A program made the position numbers and the translations under genes. A DNA stretch of 36,042 bases. Source: Lachnospiraceae bacterium. Lineage in GTDB: Bacteria > Bacillota_A > Clostridia > Lachnospirales > Lachnospiraceae. Positions 7,070 to 14,304 of this stretch are shown here, piece after piece. A model generated the notes under the pieces. The model was given only the letters and a program-made list of their open reading frames with translations, did not search any database and had not been told where the DNA came from. How positions within the stretch are numbered: position 1 is the first letter of the stretch; each line of letters starts with the position of its first letter. The stretch is from contig QXWX01000071.1 of the NCBI GenBank assembly GCA_009911175.1, positions 1 to 36,042 of the forward strand, given 5' to 3'.

Positions 7070-8023
7070 ATGCGGTTGTGCTTATGCTGCTGTTTCTGCT
7101 TTTGTCTTTCGCCTAAAGTCACACACAATATATTCTATCTGTGCCAGAAGGACGATCTTGCGGAGGAACTCACGCAGGAGGTATTCTGCCAGGCGTTAAA
7201 ATATATTGACAGCTTCCGGGAGGAATGCAGCCTGTTCGTCTGGCTGTGTCAGATTGGGAAGCATTTATGGATCAGGGAAATGAAAAAGAGGAATTTTGTT
7301 CGGTGGCGATTGCCGAAACCGGAGGCAGACGAAGTGCTGGCAGACTATGAAGCACTGTTTTCCGAGCGCCTGCCAGGAAATGACGATGCATGGATACAGG
7401 ATTTGGGTGAGCCGCTGGAAGCCGCCCGCCTTCTCACAGAGCCGAAGGTGTACCGCCGCTGGCTGGCGGCATTTGGCCTGATGGCTTTCTGCCTGCTGCT
7501 GCCCGAATACCTGCTGCTGCGGGCAAGATTCAACCAATACCCGCTGGGGCTGATGTCCATCCTGCTTGCCGCAGGGACGGCGATTGCCCTGATCTGTTTT
7601 CGGCCGCAACGGAAAGAGACAGCAAGAGCTCCTTTTCCCAAAGGGCTTTGTCTGATGCTGTCCATCCTGCTGTTGATCATGGCTGCCGCCGCTGCCGTAC
7701 TGGCAGGGCTGATCACGGGAATCTGGGAGCTTTTGCCGCCGGCATGGTACGGCAGGATTGCATATTGGACCATGGGAATCTCCGGCACTGCCGCGGCAGT
7801 GACCGGCTTGTTCGGCCTGGTCAAGGCCCGGATGTCAGACCGCCGCTGGCGCGCCCTGTATATTATGGGGCTTATGGTCCTGGTGGAATGCGTTTTGGTC
7901 ATTGCGAATCTGGTCAGTATGGACCTTGGCTCGTTGTCCTCGGGCTGGTGGGTTTCCCGCGCCGTCAGCTTAAGCGCCATCGGCCTTGCGGGCCTGGCCG
8001 GAGCGGGGGTATCCCTATGTTAA
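7070..8023 (+). pseudogene. Fusion remnant: sigma-70 region 2 fragment joined to a HAAS-type membrane protein
   Basis: Residues ~15-78 resemble ECF sigma-factor region 2: LAEELTQEVFCQALKYIDSF is the core-binding and -10 recognition helix pattern, followed by CSLFVWLCQIGKHLWIREMKK. The first helix of region 2 and all of region 4 are missing. From about residue 85 the protein becomes a HAAS/DUF1700-like anti-sigma-type membrane protein (ADYEALF...LGEPLEAARLLTEP), with six or so transmembrane helices to the end at residue 317. The HAAS first helix is also missing, so a deletion has joined two truncated genes in frame. The ATG at 7070 has no ribosome binding site and starts 3 nt after the terminator, so expression is doubtful. 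It overlaps the PadR start by 7 nt (ATGTTAA), the usual partnership for HAAS proteins. Confidence 0.6.
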
Positions 8024-8319
8024 AAAAGGATTTGATCGAGCTGTGCCTGCTGCATGTCCTGTCCGTCGAGGACCTGTACGGATTTGAGATCCTGCGCCGG
8101 ATTCACGAGAGCTTTCCCGGTACACAGGAGAGCGGCATTTATGCGCTGCTCCGGGGATTGTGCAGGGAAGGCTGCACGGAGCAGTATGAGGGAGAGACCT
8201 CTGAGGGCCCCACAAGAAAATATTACCGCATTACTAGGGCAGGACAAAAAAAACGGGAAGAACTGCTGGAGGAATGGCGGCGCCTTTGCGATGCACTGGC
8301 TGCGTTGGGGGTGGAATAA
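8017..8319 (+). CDS. PadR-family transcriptional regulator
   Basis: A 100-residue winged-helix regulator. The start is MLKKDLIELCLLHVLSVEDL, then YGFEILRRI (helix 2), SGIYALLRGLCREG (recognition helix region) and the wing GPTRKYYRITRAG, ending in a short dimerisation helix; this is the normal size and order of a PadR-s1 protein. PadR proteins repress nearby membrane-protein genes and are usually co-transcribed with HAAS/DUF1700 membrane proteins. Here the membrane protein lies upstream and overlaps by 7 nt, the reverse of the usual order. The start ATG lies behind GCGGGGGT. Because the upstream partner looks truncated, the regulator may have lost its native target. Confidence 0.88.
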   Translation: MLKKDLIELCLLHVLSVEDLYGFEILRRIHESFPGTQESGIYALLRGLCREGCTEQYEGETSEGPTRKYYRITRAGQKKREELLEEWRRLCDALAALGVE

Positions 8320-8334
8320 TTACAGGAAATGTCT

Positions 8335-8710
8335 GTTACGGGAAAAAACAATTAGAGTTTGTGAAGTTTTTGAACAGACTCAGTAATAAGGGAATGAAAT
8401 TGATTTTGAGTACGCATAGTGATACATTTGCGTTCAAAGTAAATAATCTGTATATTTTATCAGAGTACATTGCGCAAAATAGAGACAGTGACAGGATAAA
8501 AAAATGGGGTTGGAAAATGAAGACTTAATAGACCCCAGAAAAGTGTTTGTTTATGAATTCATAAATCAACCCGCCGGAAAAAGTATGGTCAAGGAGATAA
8601 TCGGTGATCCGACAACAGGATTTCAATTTGATTTATTTACCGATTCCGCGCTGCATCTGTATAATGAAGCATTAAAAATAGGAGAACTATTACAGAATGA
8701 TGAACCTTAA
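8335..8710 (+). pseudogene. Remnant of an AAA-family (RecF/OLD-like) ATPase, 3' end with frameshift
   Basis: In one frame, 8341-8503 encodes KGMKLILSTHSDTFAFKVNN, the H-loop/'STHS' region of the AAA_15/AAA_21 ATPases used in abortive-infection and OLD-type systems. That frame ends at 8528, while the homologous C-terminal tail (PRKVFVYEF, GFQFDLFTDSALHLYNEAL) continues in another frame to the stop at 8710. The Walker A part is absent; the 5' end stops a few bases after the PadR stop codon. So the gene has lost most of its length and carries a frameshift near 8504-8528. Confidence 0.7.
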
Positions 8711-8969
8711 TTTTAAGGATTCCGCCGAACCCTGTCAGAAAAATATTTTATATAAAATCCATCGATCTACAATCGTTCATTTTAAAGAACTACATGGAGA
8801 TAATGAAAGCTATGAACTGGTAAAGCGGATATACGATCTGCACCCCGGTTAATACGGTATATTTGCGCATGAGTACAGAAGTCCGATTACTTTAAAGCAA
8901 GGCTGCAAATCAGCGGATATTTTGGCCTGCAAGGTGGATGAAGGAAACAAACGAATAATTTCATCTTAG
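8697..8969 (+). pseudogene. Remnant of the ATPase partner gene, with in-frame nonsense codon
   Basis: An ATG at 8697 overlaps the ATPase-remnant stop by 14 nt, as in translationally coupled two-gene systems. The frame reads through 51 codons to TAA (8850-8852), then continues in the same frame without another stop to TAG (8967-8969), with normal-looking protein (YGIFAHEYRSPITLKQG, SADILACKVDEGNKR). The simplest reading is a nonsense change in a gene that once continued further, since the sequence ends abruptly before the kinase gene. I do not recognise the family. As the partner of an OLD/AAA-type ATPase, a nuclease or other effector of a defence module is a guess. Confidence 0.55.
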
Positions 8970-8994
8970 GCATGGAAACGGGGAGAACAATATC

Positions 8995-9954
8995 ATGATT
9001 CAGAAAACGGATTTCATTATCATAGGCGCGTCCATCCTGGATGTGCTCGCGCAGCCGGTTTCGGCAGACGTATTTGAGACCGGTTCAGTGTCTGCCGATC
9101 ATACAGCCATGCATACCGGAGGAGACGCTCTGAATGAGGCCGCGGTGCTTGCCGCGCTCGGCGCCTCTGTCCGGCTTGTCAGCAAGATCGGCACAGATTA
9201 CGCCGGAAATTATATCCAGGAGTTTTGCAGGAATGCCGGGATGGATACGTCTTTTTTGCAGGCGGAAGCTTCTCTGGAAACAGGAGTGAACCTTGTTCTG
9301 GTGGATGCTTCCGGGGAACGGCATTTTATTACGTCCCGGAATGGAAGCCTGCGGAAGCTCGATCCGGCGGATATCTCCGATGAGGCTCTGGCGGGAGGAC
9401 GATATCTTTGCTTTGCCAGCATCTTTGTCTTTCCGGCATTCGATGATGCTGCCCTGGCCGGATTATTTTCCAGGGCAAAGGCAAATGGCCTGATCCTCTG
9501 CGCGGACATGACCAAACGGAAGAACGGCGAGACATTGGAAGACATGAAAAGCAGCCTGCCGCTGCTGGACTATATTTTCCCCAATTATGAGGAGGCAAGC
9601 CTTCTGACCGGCTTATATGACGAGGATGAGATCGCGGACGCATTTCTCGCATATGGGGTGGGATGTGTCGTTCTGAAGGCCGGGGCGAGGGGGAGCTTTA
9701 TCAAAACAGAAGCAGAGCGGTATTGGATCCCGGCCTATCCCCATGCACGCTGTCTGGATACGACCGGCGCGGGGGATACCTTTACAGCCTGCTTCCTGGA
9801 TGCGCTAAGCCGCGGGAAGACACTGCCGGAATGCGGAAGTTTTGCAAATGCGGGGGCTTCCATCTGCATTGAAAGGATGGGAGCGACAGGCGGAATCCGA
9901 AGCAGGGAGCAGGTTATGGAGCGATATGCAGTAATTACACTGAGCGTCAGATAA
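8995..9954 (+). CDS. PfkB-family carbohydrate/nucleoside kinase
   Basis: Phosphorylates a sugar or nucleoside using ATP. The 319-residue protein begins with a ribokinase-type strand (FIIIGASILDVL), has the substrate-lid GGDALNEAAVLAALGA (the 'GG-x-N-x-A' motif near residue 40), a second conserved GTDYAGNYI, and the PfkB signature 2 LDTTGAGDTFTACFL near residue 253, containing the catalytic base Asp and the anion hole. Length is typical. Start ATG after GGGGAGAACAATATC. The last codons and the stop lie inside a dispersed repeat (9939-9961). No sugar transporter is adjacent; substrate unknown. Confidence 0.92.
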   Translation: MIQKTDFIIIGASILDVLAQPVSADVFETGSVSADHTAMHTGGDALNEAAVLAALGASVRLVSKIGTDYAGNYIQEFCRNAGMDTSFLQAEASLETGVNLVLVDASGERHFITSRNGSLRKLDPADISDEALAGGRYLCFASIFVFPAFDDAALAGLFSRAKANGLILCADMTKRKNGETLEDMKSSLPLLDYIFPNYEEASLLTGLYDEDEIADAFLAYGVGCVVLKAGARGSFIKTEAERYWIPAYPHARCLDTTGAGDTFTACFLDALSRGKTLPECGSFANAGASICIERMGATGGIRSREQVMERYAVITLSVR

Positions 9955-10061
9955 ATCTGCCGCACAGTATAATGCGATGCGCACAGTCGCATAAGGAATT
10001 ATGCCGCTTTGCGGCTGCGACTGGCGCGATACTCACGGCAGATTTCATCGGCCGTGAGTAT
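9953..10061. repeat. Structured MITE-like intergenic element
   Basis: The ends AAATCTGCC (9953-9961) and GGCAGATTT (10037-10045) are perfect inverted repeats, extended inward as an imperfect ~17-bp pair (9953-9970 with 10029-10045). Inside lie CAGTCGCA/TGCGACTG arms enclosing GCCGC-TTT-GCGGC. Overlapping the right end is a second 11-bp hairpin, 10029-10039 with 10051-10061. No coding capacity. It overlaps the kinase stop codon and shares an 18-nt end with 11444-11461. Confidence 0.7.
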
Positions 10062-10140
10062 ACTCAGCACAGGACAGCGCATTTACTGCGCTATCCGAAC
10101 GAAAACATATAACGGTATATAGATAAGAAAGGATCACCAG

Positions 10141-10761
10141 ATGAAAAAGCGTACGAAAGAAATTTTGGAAATTCTGGATCAACAGTACGGCACGGAGTAT
10201 GTCTGCTACCTGAATTATGAGACACCCTGGCAGCTTCTGATCGCTACGATGCTGAGCGCCCAGTGTACGGATGCGCGCGTCAATATCGTGACACAGGATT
10301 TGTTCCGGAAATACACCTCCGTAGAGGCATTTGCAAAGGCAGACCTGGCAGAGCTGGAACAGGACATCAAGCCCACGGGCTTTTATCACAACAAGGCAAA
10401 AAATATCATTGCCTGTATGCGCGCGCTCCAGGACCGGTTCGGCGGGGAAGTGCCGCGGAGCCTGGAGGATCTGACCTCCCTGGCCGGAGTAGGGCGTAAG
10501 ACGGCAAATGTGATCCGGGGAAACATTTATCATGACCCGAGTGTGGTGGTAGACACGCATGTGAAGCGGATCTCCAACCGAATCGGGCTGACGAAAAATT
10601 CCGAACCGGAAAAGATTGAGCAGGATTTGATGAAAGAACTGCCGAAGGACCACTGGATCCTGTACAATATCCAGATCATCACATTTGGCAGGAGCATCTG
10701 TACGGCGCGGAATCCAAAGTGTGAGGAATGTCTTCTGACGAAGTACTGCGGCGGAGCATGA
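10141..10761 (+). CDS. nth: Endonuclease III (DNA glycosylase/AP lyase)
   Basis: Base-excision repair of oxidised pyrimidines: removes the base and nicks the abasic site. 206 residues, close to the E. coli enzyme (211). The helix-hairpin-helix LAGVGRKTANVI contains the catalytic Lys120; Asp138 is in VDTHVKRI. The four cysteines of the 4Fe-4S cluster are C187-x6-C194-x2-C197-x5-C203, the family spacing. Start ATG follows AAGAAAGGATCACCAG. The remnant of another gene on the opposite strand runs up to its stop codon. Confidence 0.97.
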   Translation: MKKRTKEILEILDQQYGTEYVCYLNYETPWQLLIATMLSAQCTDARVNIVTQDLFRKYTSVEAFAKADLAELEQDIKPTGFYHNKAKNIIACMRALQDRFGGEVPRSLEDLTSLAGVGRKTANVIRGNIYHDPSVVVDTHVKRISNRIGLTKNSEPEKIEQDLMKELPKDHWILYNIQIITFGRSICTARNPKCEECLLTKYCGGA

Positions 10762-10762
10762 T

Positions 10763-10852
10763 TATATATTTTTGATTATTTAGATTTTTATCATACTGCT
10801 TGGCACAATTCATGGCAATCCTTTGCGCTTCCTCAACCGTGTAAGTTTGCAT
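10763..10852 (-). pseudogene. N-terminal fragment of a PBECR4-like nuclease gene
   Basis: On the minus strand an ATG at 10852 sits 7 nt behind a perfect AAGGAG site, so this was a real translation start. The first ~30 residues, MQTYTVEEAQRIAMNCAKQY then DKNLNNQKYII, resemble the start of PBECR4-domain proteins (a phage-linked RelE/barnase-like nuclease family). After that the frame runs into the antisense of nth and loses similarity, ending at 10679. The gene is therefore cut off at the nth 3' end. The family name is from memory of its N-terminal pattern. Confidence 0.45.
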
Positions 10853-10966
10853 ATGTATCTCCTTATAGAAAATAAAAGAGAGGAAAGAGCCACCAGTGTG
10901 ACACATAACCTCCCTTTTTGGCTAATTTTAGTGTTGTCTGTCAACAAGTTTTGATTTTCGAGAATG

Positions 10967-11329
10967 TCAAACACACTGCTCTTTGATATATTTCAAAACC
11001 TGGATGATCTTCTCCTGCTTTTCAGGCGGGAACTGATGCAGGATATTGAGCGCCTCGGCGTCCCGGGCGCTGGAAATATCCTGCTGCTTTTCTTCCTCCT
11101 GTCCCGCATTTAAAATAGAATCTACCGTGACATTGCATAGCCTGGCATAATACATCAGGACGCGCAGGTTCAGCTTTGCGCGGTTGTTTTCAATATTGCT
11201 GACAAAGGACACCGTGCAGCCCAGATCCCCCGCGATCTGTTCCTGAGTGTAAGAATGCTCCGTTCTCAAACGCTTTAATTCCATTCCGATTTTTTCAAAA
11301 TTATACTGATCTAAATTATAATGCTCCAT
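10967..11329 (-). CDS. XRE-family helix-turn-helix regulator
   Basis: A 120-residue DNA-binding protein. Residues ~15-70 form a Cro/C1-type HTH: ELKRLRTEHSYTQEQIAGDL (helices 1-2), GCTVSFVSNIENNRAKLNL (recognition helix and helix 4) and LMYYARLCNVTVDSIL. An acidic linker and a helical tail (EKQEKIIQVLKYIKEQ) follow, as in many Lachnospiraceae single-HTH regulators. I start at the ATG at 11329, which has AGAGGA upstream; an ATG 19 codons earlier gives an unnatural N-terminus. The AT-rich upstream region carries a TATAAT on the minus strand (11368-11363). Target genes unknown; it stands alone. Confidence 0.85.
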   Translation of the reverse strand: MEHYNLDQYNFEKIGMELKRLRTEHSYTQEQIAGDLGCTVSFVSNIENNRAKLNLRVLMYYARLCNVTVDSILNAGQEEEKQQDISSARDAEALNILHQFPPEKQEKIIQVLKYIKEQCV

Positions 11330-11426
11330 ATCCGTTCCTCTATATATTGATAAATATAGTTTATTATATTTTAAGGTTGAAAACAACTGGTTTGTTTAGT
11401 ATAATATAGTATATTTATTGATATAC

Positions 11427-11461
11427 ATACTGTGCGCCTGATCAATCTGCCGCACAGTATA
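11427..11461. repeat. Hairpin carrying the dispersed repeat, copy 2
   Basis: ATACTGTGCG (11427-11436) and its perfect complement (11451-11460) flank CCTGATCAATCTGC. The right half, 11444-11461, is identical over 18 nt to 9954-9971, and 11428-11451 matches 23187-23209 at about 21 of 24 positions. The rest of the 11330-11604 gap is AT-rich near the XRE promoter and otherwise shows nothing clear. Confidence 0.75.
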
Positions 11462-11604
11462 TGAAAGGCGGGGGAGAACACTTTGGGAGGACTGAGGCCG
11501 CTGCTTTACCGGCCGGACGCCTTGCGGAAAGGACAAGGCATGGCGAATCATAACAGATGCGATTCTGTCTGCGCGAAAACAAATCAATGGTAAGGAGGCA
11601 AATC

Positions 11605-13068
11605 ATGAACATCAGAGAAGCGAAGGGTGAGATTATAAGAACGGTTGAGATGTATCTGGATAAAAATGAATTTGGAGAGTATACGATTCCCGTCTCCAGG
11701 CAGCGCCCCATCTTTATGACAGGCGCCCCCGGGATCGGAAAGACCGCGGTCATACAGCAGATCGCGTCGGAGCTGGATCTCGCTCTTGTTTCCGGTTCCA
11801 TGCGCCACCATACGCGGCAGAGCGCGCAGGGACGTCCTGTGATCAAAGCCCGGGATCATGACGGGACGCAGATCTGTGTTTCCGAATACACGATAAGCGA
11901 GATCATTGCCGCCGTATATCGTGTGATGGAGGATTCCGGAAAAAAGGAAGGGATTCTTTTTTTGGATGAGATCAACTGCGCCCCGGAGGCGCTGGAGCCG
12001 GCGGTGCGCCAGTTCCTGCGGTACAAGACCCTGGGCAATCGGCAGGTGCCGGAGGGCTGGGTCGTGGTCACGGCAGGCAGCCGGCCGGAGTACAGCAGAT
12101 CGGTAAAAGAATTTGACATGGCCGTCATGGACCGTCTGAAACGGATGGATATTACGGAAGACATTTCGATTTGGAAGCAATACGCTTTTCAGCAGGGCAT
12201 CCATGCCGCTGTGATCATGTTTCTGGAGACGCATCCGCAGTGGTTTTATTCCGTCCGTTCCATGGAGGAAGGGATGCGGTACGTGACGGCCCGGGGATGG
12301 GAGGACTTATCGACGGCGACGCGGCTGTATGAGGAGAAGGGTTTTGAGATCACCGGGAGGCTGACCGGACAGTATATTACAGATGAGGAGATCGCAGAGG
12401 AATTCGGGATTTCCTATGGCCTATATCGGAAATGCAAAGCAGATTACCGGATTGCGGATATTCTGTCGGGCAAGGCAGGTCAGGAGCTGATCGAAAAGTC
12501 GCAGAGGGCGGAGAGGGATGAGCGGTATTCTATCCTGGGCCTGATCCTGGAAATGTTGGGGGAAGGATTTCGAAAGTCAGCCAGCCGGGAGAGCAGCCTG
12601 CAGATGGTGGAGAGGGCGCTTGGCAGTATGAAAAAAGGAGTCAAAGAGGACCGACTTCCGGTATCCCTGCTGCTGCAGGAACAGACGGACCGGCTTCGGG
12701 AGCGGCTTCGGGAACGCGCCGCGGCCAACAGTATAACGGCAAGAGAGAGGGAAGAGTACCTTGCGGCCATACGGACGCTGGCTGAGTATAAAAAAAATCC
12801 GGATACAGGAGCGCCGCGTAAGGATCTTGATAAGATAAAGAAGCAGTTCGGCCGGGAGGTCAGGCAGCATGAGAAGCAGAACGCCCAGGTAAAGTCTATG
12901 CTGGAGGCGGCCTTATCCTTTCTCGAAGAGGCGTGGGGAAAGAATCAACAGGAAATGGCATTTTTCCTGACGGCGCTGACATCCTTTGCGGACAATCCGG
13001 CTTCTGCCAGCCAATGGGTGAGCGAGGCATGTTTTCAATATGAACAGGAGCAGGGGCTTGAAGTATAA
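11605..13068 (+). CDS. MoxR-type AAA+ ATPase without its usual VWA partner
   Basis: AAA_5/MoxR-like ATPase (487 residues). Walker A GAPGIGKT is at 40-47, Walker B ILFLDEIN at 117-124, followed by the MoxR-typical CAPEALEPAVRQFL; sensor 1 is VVVTAGSRPE. The C-terminal 200 residues are helical and charged (coiled-coil-like RLRERLRERAAANS region). These proteins remodel or load cofactors into partner proteins and are normally encoded next to a VWA-domain or DUF2201-type metallopeptidase-like protein. Here the next gene is an antisense GntR regulator, so the partner is absent. I chose the ATG at 11605 because AAGGAGG lies 7 nt upstream; an ATG at 11587 lies before that site. Confidence 0.85.
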   Translation: MNIREAKGEIIRTVEMYLDKNEFGEYTIPVSRQRPIFMTGAPGIGKTAVIQQIASELDLALVSGSMRHHTRQSAQGRPVIKARDHDGTQICVSEYTISEIIAAVYRVMEDSGKKEGILFLDEINCAPEALEPAVRQFLRYKTLGNRQVPEGWVVVTAGSRPEYSRSVKEFDMAVMDRLKRMDITEDISIWKQYAFQQGIHAAVIMFLETHPQWFYSVRSMEEGMRYVTARGWEDLSTATRLYEEKGFEITGRLTGQYITDEEIAEEFGISYGLYRKCKADYRIADILSGKAGQELIEKSQRAERDERYSILGLILEMLGEGFRKSASRESSLQMVERALGSMKKGVKEDRLPVSLLLQEQTDRLRERLRERAAANSITAREREEYLAAIRTLAEYKKNPDTGAPRKDLDKIKKQFGREVRQHEKQNAQVKSMLEAALSFLEEAWGKNQQEMAFFLTALTSFADNPASASQWVSEACFQYEQEQGLEV

Positions 13069-13237
13069 AAAGGGGACTGATTGTTCAATTAGGATTTCGA
13101 TGATGTATGAATGGATGAGTAGGTTGGAGGCTCTTTAGAGCATCCAACCGTACAGTTGGAAATATTTTCGTTACTGCTCACGGTGCCTTGCGCCCTGCTG
13201 CAAGGCATCCGGCCGAGAAAGATGCGGTGTCATGCAA
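13069..13237. other. Intergenic stretch with a hairpin and a GTTACTG repeat
   Basis: A hairpin with arms 13122-13128 and 13143-13149 plus inner GCTC-TTTA-GAGC lacks a T-run, so it is at best a weak terminator. Downstream, 13170-13214 (GTTACTGCTCAC ... GGCATCCGGCC) resembles the sequence interrupted by the MITE-like element near 25200 and serves as an empty-site paralogue. Confidence 0.55.
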
Positions 13238-13903
13238 TCAGTTCACCAAGCATTGCTTTGCGTAAATCAAGGAATCCTCAAGATGCTGCTTCATCAGATC
13301 CCCGGCCTGGGCATAAGCCTTCCTCCGGTATGCGTCCCAGATCCGGGAGTGCATCTGGTTGATCTGCCTCTGGGGCTGCGGCTCCGTTTCATAAACATTG
13401 GAAAAGATCGTAAGCTGGCTTCTCAATTTTTCGGCTGCCAGGGCCAGTCTCTGATTCCTGCAGTAGTCGTAGAATATAAGATGAAAGCGGTCGGAATGCT
13501 CGATCCATCCCGGGATATCCTCCGGCAGCAGGGAGTCCTTCGATTCAATGGCATTTGTAACAGAGAGTACCCCTCCCAGTTCCCGGCAGATCTGCTCCTG
13601 GGCCGGATGCTCCGCGGAATACAGGATTGCCAGGCGGTCCAAATCCCCCATAAACTGATACAGCTCTGTCAGGTCTTTTTCCGTCAGGGAGATCACAGTT
13701 ACCCCGATATTCGAATAATGATTGACCAGCCCTTCTTCCGTGAGCCGGGTGAGCGCCTCACGGATGGGAGTGGAGCTGACCCCGAACTGCTCCTTCAGAT
13801 TTTTGAGGGTCAGCCTCGTCCCCAGAGGGATTCGCTGGCTCAGGATATCTGAGCGGAGAATCTGGTAGATTTGTTCGGAGAGAGTGGATTTATTTAAAGT
13901 CAT
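13238..13903 (-). CDS. GntR-family regulator with FCD ligand domain
   Basis: Likely controls the divergent operon starting at 14307. 221 residues. The N-terminal winged helix (about 1-70) has RSDILSQRIPLGTRLTLKNL, EQFGVSSTPIREALTRLTEE and GLV as expected of GntR. The FCD domain follows (about 80-215) with the metal-binding set visible: Asp/His in SDRFHLIFYD, His in QMHSRIWDAY and His in LMKQHLED. FCD proteins bind organic acids or similar metabolites. I start at the ATG at 13903, with AAGGAAG 8-9 nt upstream; earlier ATGs lack such a site. A TTGACA/TAATAA promoter is at 13967-13994. Candidate operators lie at 14174-14185 and nearby. Confidence 0.9.
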   Translation of the reverse strand: MTLNKSTLSEQIYQILRSDILSQRIPLGTRLTLKNLKEQFGVSSTPIREALTRLTEEGLVNHYSNIGVTVISLTEKDLTELYQFMGDLDRLAILYSAEHPAQEQICRELGGVLSVTNAIESKDSLLPEDIPGWIEHSDRFHLIFYDYCRNQRLALAAEKLRSQLTIFSNVYETEPQPQRQINQMHSRIWDAYRRKAYAQAGDLMKQHLEDSLIYAKQCLVN

Positions 13904-13966
13904 AGAGTACACTTCCTTCTGCGTTTTTGTTTCGGTCAGGAGCTGTTCAGCAGTTTTATACTTCAA

Positions 13967-13994
13967 TTATTACAATACATCATAAAATTGTCAA
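13967..13994 (-). promoter_or_regulatory. Predicted promoter of the GntR gene
   Basis: On the minus strand TTGACA (13994-13989) and TAATAA (13972-13967) with a 16-nt spacer; AATAAT gives 17. The start site would be about 55 nt ahead of the chosen ATG. Confidence 0.6.
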
Positions 13995-14022
13995 TACGAA
14001 AAAATCATGTTACTGCATTGTT

Positions 14023-14161
14023 GTTACTATTCACAGTCATTTCACTCACATGCGCAAAAACAGTCGGCAAAGCCGTCTGCCGATGCTTCGCGTCTTGATT
14101 TTTTTTGCTTATGTGGGTGAAGTGACTGATTCCAGTCAGATAAAAACTGTGATATAGTAAC
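14023..14161. repeat. Long imperfect inverted repeat between GntR and the peptidase operon
   Basis: Outer arms GTTACTAT (14023-14030) and ATAGTAAC (14154-14161) extend inward with TCACAG/CTGTGA (14031-14036/14147-14152). A second, longer pairing joins 14034-14060 with 14101-14128, about 25 pairs in which nearly all deviations are G-T wobbles. A central TCGGCA/TGCCGA hairpin caps it. The wobble-only pattern suggests the RNA fold is maintained. No coding capacity. Confidence 0.75.
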
Positions 14162-14173
14162 TAAAAATTTTGC

Positions 14174-14219
14174 ATTTTGCAAAATACATATTGCAAAAAT
14201 ACTCTGGAAATGATAAACT
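14174..14219 (+). promoter_or_regulatory. Operon promoter with candidate GntR operator palindromes
   Basis: TTGCAA (14191-14196) and TAAACT (14214-14219) are 17 nt apart. Overlapping and just upstream is the perfect palindrome ATTTTGCAAAAT (14174-14185), with related half-sites TTTTGCA (14169-14174) and TTGCAAAAA (14191-14199). Dyads overlapping the -35 region between a GntR gene and its divergent operon fit an operator. Inference from position and symmetry. Confidence 0.5.
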
Positions 14220-14304
14220 TTAACAATGCAAGGCTTTAATGTGAAAAAGTATCATAGCAGAATGCCATAAAATCGGAAGTTAAGAAAAAAGGAGGTTCAT
14301 CAAT

